This document shows positions 60,501-64,000 of a stretch of 64,000 bases of DNA, piece after piece (the stretch's first letter is position 1; every line of letters starts with the position of its first letter). The translations under genes and the position numbers were made by a program. The notes under the pieces were generated by a model. That model saw nothing but the letters and a program-made list of their open reading frames with translations, was not told the DNA's origin and did no database searches. Source of the stretch: Zygnema cylindricum (Eukaryota > Streptophyta > Zygnematophyceae > Zygnematales > Zygnemataceae); contig JBBHKE010002613.1 in the NCBI GenBank assembly GCA_037447655.1, positions 263,368 through 327,367 on the forward strand, given 5' to 3'.

Positions 60501-63238
60501 ATTATGGAAGTTTTAGAAGATCTCGGCCGTCGAGGAATTCAAGCTCCGGTTGTAATCCGATTCCCGCAAATTATTCGACATAGAATGTTTCAACTTCAAG
60601 ATTGTTTCGATAAAGCCATTGAAAGATTCAATTATCTGGTGAGTTTGTAGGAAAAAGAAGGAAAAGAAATGGTTCGATTTGATTATACACAGTGGAACTG
60701 TTTTTGGGACAAAAAAAAAGAATAAATAAATAAATAAAGAAAAATGTTTGTTTGCTTGTGCTTGGGAAATAGATGGACAAGAAAGGTTTTGGTCGTTTTT
60801 TTGGGAGAAAAGAGGAAAAAAATATTATTGCATGTTTTTGCGAAGAAAATGGAAAGAATGTTTTTTTGCCTACCTCTCCCTCTCCCTCTCCCTTTGCATC
60901 ACCCTCACCCTGACCCTGACCCTCTCCCTCTTCCCTCCATCTCTCTCCCTCTCCCTTAACTCTCTCCTCTCTCCTCTGTCTCCACTCTCTCCTCTCTCTC
61001 TCTCTCTCTCTCTCCCTCTCCAGTCCCACTTCCAGGGTGTATTCCCTGTAAAGTGCAACCAGGACCGGTTCGTGATAGAGGAGGTAGTGGGGGGAGGGAG
61101 AGAGATACATTTTGGGTTGGAGGTAGGGTCAAAGGCGGAGCTCATGGCGGCCTTGGCGAAAATGGGAGGAGGGAGTGAGAGAGCGATGTTGATTTGTAAT
61201 GGATATAAGGTGAGAGAGAGGGAGAGGGAGAGGGAGAGGAAGGGGGACAAATTTTCCACAAGAGGTTGTCGAACAAAGGTCTTACACAACTCTTGTACAC
61301 AAGAAGTACCTTTGTTTGAAACCAATAGAAAGGAACAAGTTTTTTCTTTAGAGATTGTAGAATAAGGTCGTACAACTTTATAGAGGACGAGGGCTGAAGG
61401 AGGCTGTCGAAACATAAGGCCGTAACATGCACTCATTTTTCCAAACATCAACATTTTTATTTTCTAAATGTTTAGTATTTAAATCGTTATGAATTTCTAT
61501 TCAAAGCTTTGTCTATGTTCATAATAGCTAGTAGTAAAGATTCTGATGAGATCTATCCAACAAGCTACGCGTAATGTTTTATTTTGCCACTTAAAACATA
61601 TTTTCTCCGTACACACTTGTCGGATTATGGATCTGACGGTTGCGATTGAAAGCCAAGATTCTCAGCTTCCGATTTGCTGTCTCCATGTGAAAATCGGACA
61701 AGTGTGTACGGAGAAAAGATGTTTTAAGCAGCGAAAAAATTATTTACACTAATAGCGATACACTGTGTACTACGCACTACATTTGTACAATGTGGTATGT
61801 CGCTACGTCCTAGTAAAGATCTTAATGAGTTGACCCAACAAGCTATTACACACTACACGCTGCGACAACTTGTTTCTATAACCCATATAGAACCCATGAT
61901 CCATTATAGCTTGTATTAAAGATCTTGATGAGATCTATCCAACAAGCTATTACACACTATTTATACGAGGTGGTACGTTGCTACAACTTGTTGAAGAAAA
62001 CACTGACTTCGACTCTAAATAACTCCCAAAATACAAATCCTATTTACGCAAACTAAATTAATTTATATTCAACATTGACATTATTCTCAAGTCTAAAATT
62101 GAGCCCAAACTCCCATTGGTTGTGCGAACATTGTCTCGGGAAATCGACCAATGGCGTGCTTCCGGCAAAGTTTCCACAAGCTCCAAATATGGTCGTGAAA
62201 CTCCAATGAGGTCAATATAAATGGTCTCTAGGCCAAATTTGTTAATTTTTTTTATGCTTTCTTTTATTTCATTGGGTTTGGGAAATGGTCGTCATTTCAT
62301 TTTTTTTCCCTTTTCTCTTTCTTAAATTTTTATTCCACTCATTTATTTTAGTTAGGATTTGAGAATTTGGGCATTGGATTACGAGCACAAAATATAATTT
62401 CTTTTTCTTTCGCTTTATTTCGCTTTATTTTGGTTTATTCTGTTTTATTTTAATTGGGTTTGGGAAATAAATGGGGTACAGGACTATGGGTATATTGAGG
62501 GAGCACTTTTGGCCTCCCATCTCGGACTCAATTCCGTCATTGTCCTCGAACAGGTGAGAAAGAGGGAGAGGGAGAGAGAGGGAGGGAGAGAGAGGCAGGG
62601 AGAGAGGGAGAAAGAAGGATAGGGAGTGGAGAGGGAGGAAGAGGAAGGGGGGGGAGGGGGGGAGGCAGGAGGGAGGGAGGGAGGAGAGGGAGGGAGAGAG
62701 AAAAAGGGAGAAGTGAGAGTGAGAATGGGAGAGGGCGTGAATTAAAAGGGAGAGAAAGGGAGAGTGAGAGCAGAAGATCGATAACTTTTTATTTTCTGTC
62801 AGTACGCTAACTTGCTGAATGGCTTTTAACTTCTTTTGTTCCCTCCTCCTCCTCCTCCTCCCCCTCCCTCCAGGCCGAAGAACTCCCCCTCGTTCTCGAA
62901 GCTGCCCGCCGCACTCCCTCCCCTCCCTCCCATCCCTCCCCTCCGTCCCCTCTTTTCACTCCCTCTCCTTCCCACAATCCTCTCCCTCCCCCTCTCCCTC
63001 CACCACCACCCCTGGGGGTAGCCCTGGGGGTCCGAGCCCGCCTCGGGACGCGACACGGCGGCCACTGGGGGGCGACTTCGGGGGAGGGAGCGAAGTTTGG
63101 CCTCACTGTGGGGGAGTTACTGGAGGTGGTGGACAGACTGAGAGAGGTAGGAGGAGGGAGAGGCTCGGTTTCTCTCTCTCTCTCTGTCTCTGTCTGTCTC
63201 TCGCTGTCTCTCTCGCTGTCTCTTTCTTTGTCTCGCTT

Positions 63239-63280
<42 letters not shown>

Positions 63281-64000
63281 GCTTGCTGCTCTTTCTCTCT
63301 TTCTCTCTCCCTCTCTTTTTTTCTCTCCCTCTCTCCCTCTCTTTCCATCTTTCTCTTTCTATCTCTTTGTCTCTCTCTCTCTCCCTCTCTCCCTCTCTCC
63401 CTCCCCTCTTCCTCTCCCTCTCCCTCTCCCTCTCCCTCTCTTTCCTCTCTCTCTTATTTTCTTCGTGGTAGTTGGGCCATCTGGACTGTCCGCCTCTTAC
63501 ACCCTCTTCCCTCTTCCCTCTCCCTCTCCCTCCCTCCCTCTGCCTCCCTCCTCCCTCTCTCCCTCCCTTCCTCCCTTCCTCCCTCCCTCCCTCCCTCCCT
63601 CTCCCTCCCTCCCCCCCTCAGACGGGTCATCTTTCCTCCCTTCGTCTCCTCCACTTCCACATTGGCTCCCAGATCCCCTCCATCGCCATAGTCAAGGAGG
63701 CCATGAGGGAGGCCTCTCACCTTTACTGCGAATTAGCTCTCATGGGGGCCCCAATGGTAGGGGAGGAGGGAGAGGGAGTGAGGCAGGGTGGGGGAGAGGG
63801 AGGGTGGGGGAGGGAGGGAGGGATGGAGAGGTGGGTGGGTGAGGGTGGCCCATGAGGGTGGCCTCCTAGCTCTACTGGGAGCTCGTGCTCATGGTAGCTG
63901 GAATGGTAGGGAGGGAGGGAGATGGAGGGAAGGATGGAGGGGGGGAAAGAGATGGAGGGAGGGAGGGAGAGGGAGAGGGAGGGAGAGGAAGAGGGAGGGA
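57521..64000 (+). CDS. ADC: Arginine decarboxylase, biosynthetic (plant/SpeA type), 3' end outside window
   Basis: Seven well-supported exons (59596-59721, 59845-59962, 60484-60638, 61024-61209, 62482-62553, 62874-63146, 63622-63756) and three weaker leading ones (57521-57568 with a CCATGG start, 58202-58225, 59162-59212) join in frame to 396 residues. Landmarks: LYRLEVWGAPYFSVNARGNL, APVVIRFPQIIRHRM, then GVFPVKCNQDRFVIEEVV with the PLP-binding lysine at ~184, HFGLEVGSKAELMAALAK, GLNSVIVLEQ, RARLGTRHGGHWGATSGEGA, and LRLLHFHIGSQIPS. This fold III decarboxylase converts arginine to agmatine, the first step of putrescine and polyamine synthesis; plant forms are often plastid-located. The first ~80 residues are basic and S-rich and could be a transit peptide. 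A P/S-rich insert (~274-306) is unusual. Introns hold MITEs and GA/CT tracts, and exon edges are duplicated at three places. Confidence 0.92.
57645..57735 (+). repeat. ~36-bp tandem repeat
   Basis: Three copies of TTGTACGGATGCGTACGGAC followed by ATTCTAT, within the presumed first ADC intron. The following sequence (57740-57860) is open and protein-like, but I recognise no family. Confidence 0.85.
57870..58198 (+). repeat. (CTCCCT)n polypyrimidine tract
   Basis: More than 300 bp of almost pure pyrimidine, ending CCCTTGTCAG immediately before the proposed 24-nt ADC exon at 58202. Long S/L/P-only and E/G-only open frames here are composition artefacts. Confidence 0.93.
58440..58656. mobile_element. 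TA-flanked MITE (copy 4) in an ADC intron
   Basis: A 217-bp element between TA dinucleotides, beginning CACTATGAATCGCTATCAGT and ending CGATATACGGTG. The arms CGCCACTTAAAACATCTTTT then CTCCGTACACACTT are nearly perfect inverted repeats of the right side. Immediately to the right, a second family-like end (CAGCATGAATTGCTATTAGT) starts at 58659 without a partner. Confidence 0.92.
60205..60520 (+). repeat. Triplicated ADC exon start
   Basis: GAAATAGACATTATGGAAGT (first 20 bases) occurs at 60205, as a variant at 60350 and in the true exon at 60492. The two upstream copies also share GTGACRTTTGTCACAAAGAT. Periods are 145 and 142 bp. Only the third copy has a good acceptor (AAATACAG) and an open frame. 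Confidence 0.95.
60870..61023 (+). repeat. Polypyrimidine tract before an ADC acceptor
   Basis: CTCTCCCTCTCCC-type repeats extend about 150 bp to the acceptor CTCCAG at 61023, serving as an extremely long polypyrimidine tract. Confidence 0.9.
61568..61767. mobile_element. TA-flanked MITE (copy 5) in an ADC intron
   Basis: Inner arms and core match copy 4 almost base for base (GGATTATGGATCTGACGGTT). The right end is CACTGTG/TA. The outermost left repeat is deleted or altered. Confidence 0.88.
61768..62481. repeat. ADC intron with short duplicated block
   Basis: The phrase AGATCTTGATGAGATCTATC then CAACAAGCTATTACACACTA is repeated in variants near 61540, 61816 and 61921, with GTRGTATGTCGCTAC-like words. 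This suggests tandem duplication around MITE copy 5. No exon is seen until 62482. Confidence 0.6.
62554..62873 (+). repeat. ADC intron with purine start and pyrimidine end
   Basis: The intron begins GTGAGAAAGAGGGAGAGGGA and stays almost pure purine for about 220 bp, then ends in CTCCTCCTCCTCCTCCCCC and CTCCAG. Confidence 0.85.
63147..63621 (+). repeat. ADC intron dominated by (CT)n, with exon-start duplicate
   Basis: After GTAGGAGGAGGGAGAGG the intron is CT-rich to the acceptor CCCCTCAG. At 63472-63505 an AG/TTGGGCCATCTGGACTGTCC stretch resembles the start of the next exon (ACGGGTCATCTTTCCTCCCT) and even retains the LDC residues usual for the family. Confidence 0.8.
63847..63916 (+). repeat. 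Decayed duplicate of the end of the last visible ADC exon
   Basis: GGCCCATGAGGGTGGCCTCC followed by TAGCTCTACTGGGAGCTCGT and ending GGAATGGTAGGG parallels the exon end at 63699-63761 (GGCCATGAGGGAGGCCTCTC .. CCAATGGTAGGG), including the donor. The copy has an in-frame TAG and is presumably not used. Confidence 0.88.

Noticed and set aside
63108-63842. A 244-codon frame continuing past the ADC exon
   Set aside because: Only the first 13 codons are ADC. The rest is CT-rich intron that happens to stay open; a donor (GTAGGA) follows the conserved LRE.

Overview
This is nuclear DNA of a photosynthetic eukaryote, most likely in the green-plant (streptophyte) lineage. All recognisable genes are split by spliceosomal introns with GT..AG ends. 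The genes include a plant/bacterial-type arginine decarboxylase, a Ycf45/SpoIIIAA-type ATPase of the plastid-associated SPD1 kind, an ABCG half-transporter, ESCRT-II SNF8/VPS22 and a trihelix-like DNA-binding protein. Long introns, many decayed transposable elements and very long (GA)n/(CT)n-type tracts suggest a large, repeat-rich genome; a charophyte alga such as Chara would fit, but that is inference. I see no tRNA, rRNA, CRISPR array or bacterial operon structure.

Layout. 1-1.7 kb: terminal exon of a Ycf45-like ATPase paralogue (+). 3.2-4.6 kb: decayed non-LTR retrotransposon (-). 5.9-11.5 kb: complete eight-exon ABCG transporter (+). 12.4-14.7 kb: two TA-flanked DNA transposon copies, a possible Helitron end and a 49-bp minisatellite. 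15.6-21.4 kb: complete six-exon gene (-) fusing a DEDD 3'-5' exonuclease-like domain to a Ycf45-like ATPase. 22.4-23.7 kb: Ty3/gypsy remnant (-). 24-31.5 kb: repeats only. 31.8-38.7 kb: purine-rich tracts around a near full-length, broken RLE-type LINE (-). 40.0-44.2 kb: complete seven-exon SNF8/VPS22 (-). 45-46.5 kb: two hAT elements with exact 8-bp target-site duplications. 48.1-49.6 kb: broken leucine-rich-repeat gene (+). 51.4-53.5 kb: broken trihelix-like gene (-). 55.1-57.3 kb: one TA-flanked transposon with two hAT elements nested inside, all boundaries readable. 57.5 kb to the end: arginine decarboxylase (+), ten exons so far, running off the window.

The intact genes are housekeeping or transport functions with no evident common pathway, as expected for a eukaryotic locus. 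What ties the window together is structural. Short tandem duplications (about 50-150 bp) repeatedly copy pieces of genes, including intron-exon junctions, in three different genes. Purine and pyrimidine microsatellites sit against splice sites and have apparently entered one coding exon. The most interesting protein is the exonuclease-ATPase fusion, in which the third exonuclease motif lacks its usual aspartate.

Exon coordinates were derived by hand from reading frames, splice-site consensus and family resemblance. Protein-family assignments rest on recognised motifs, not on a database search.
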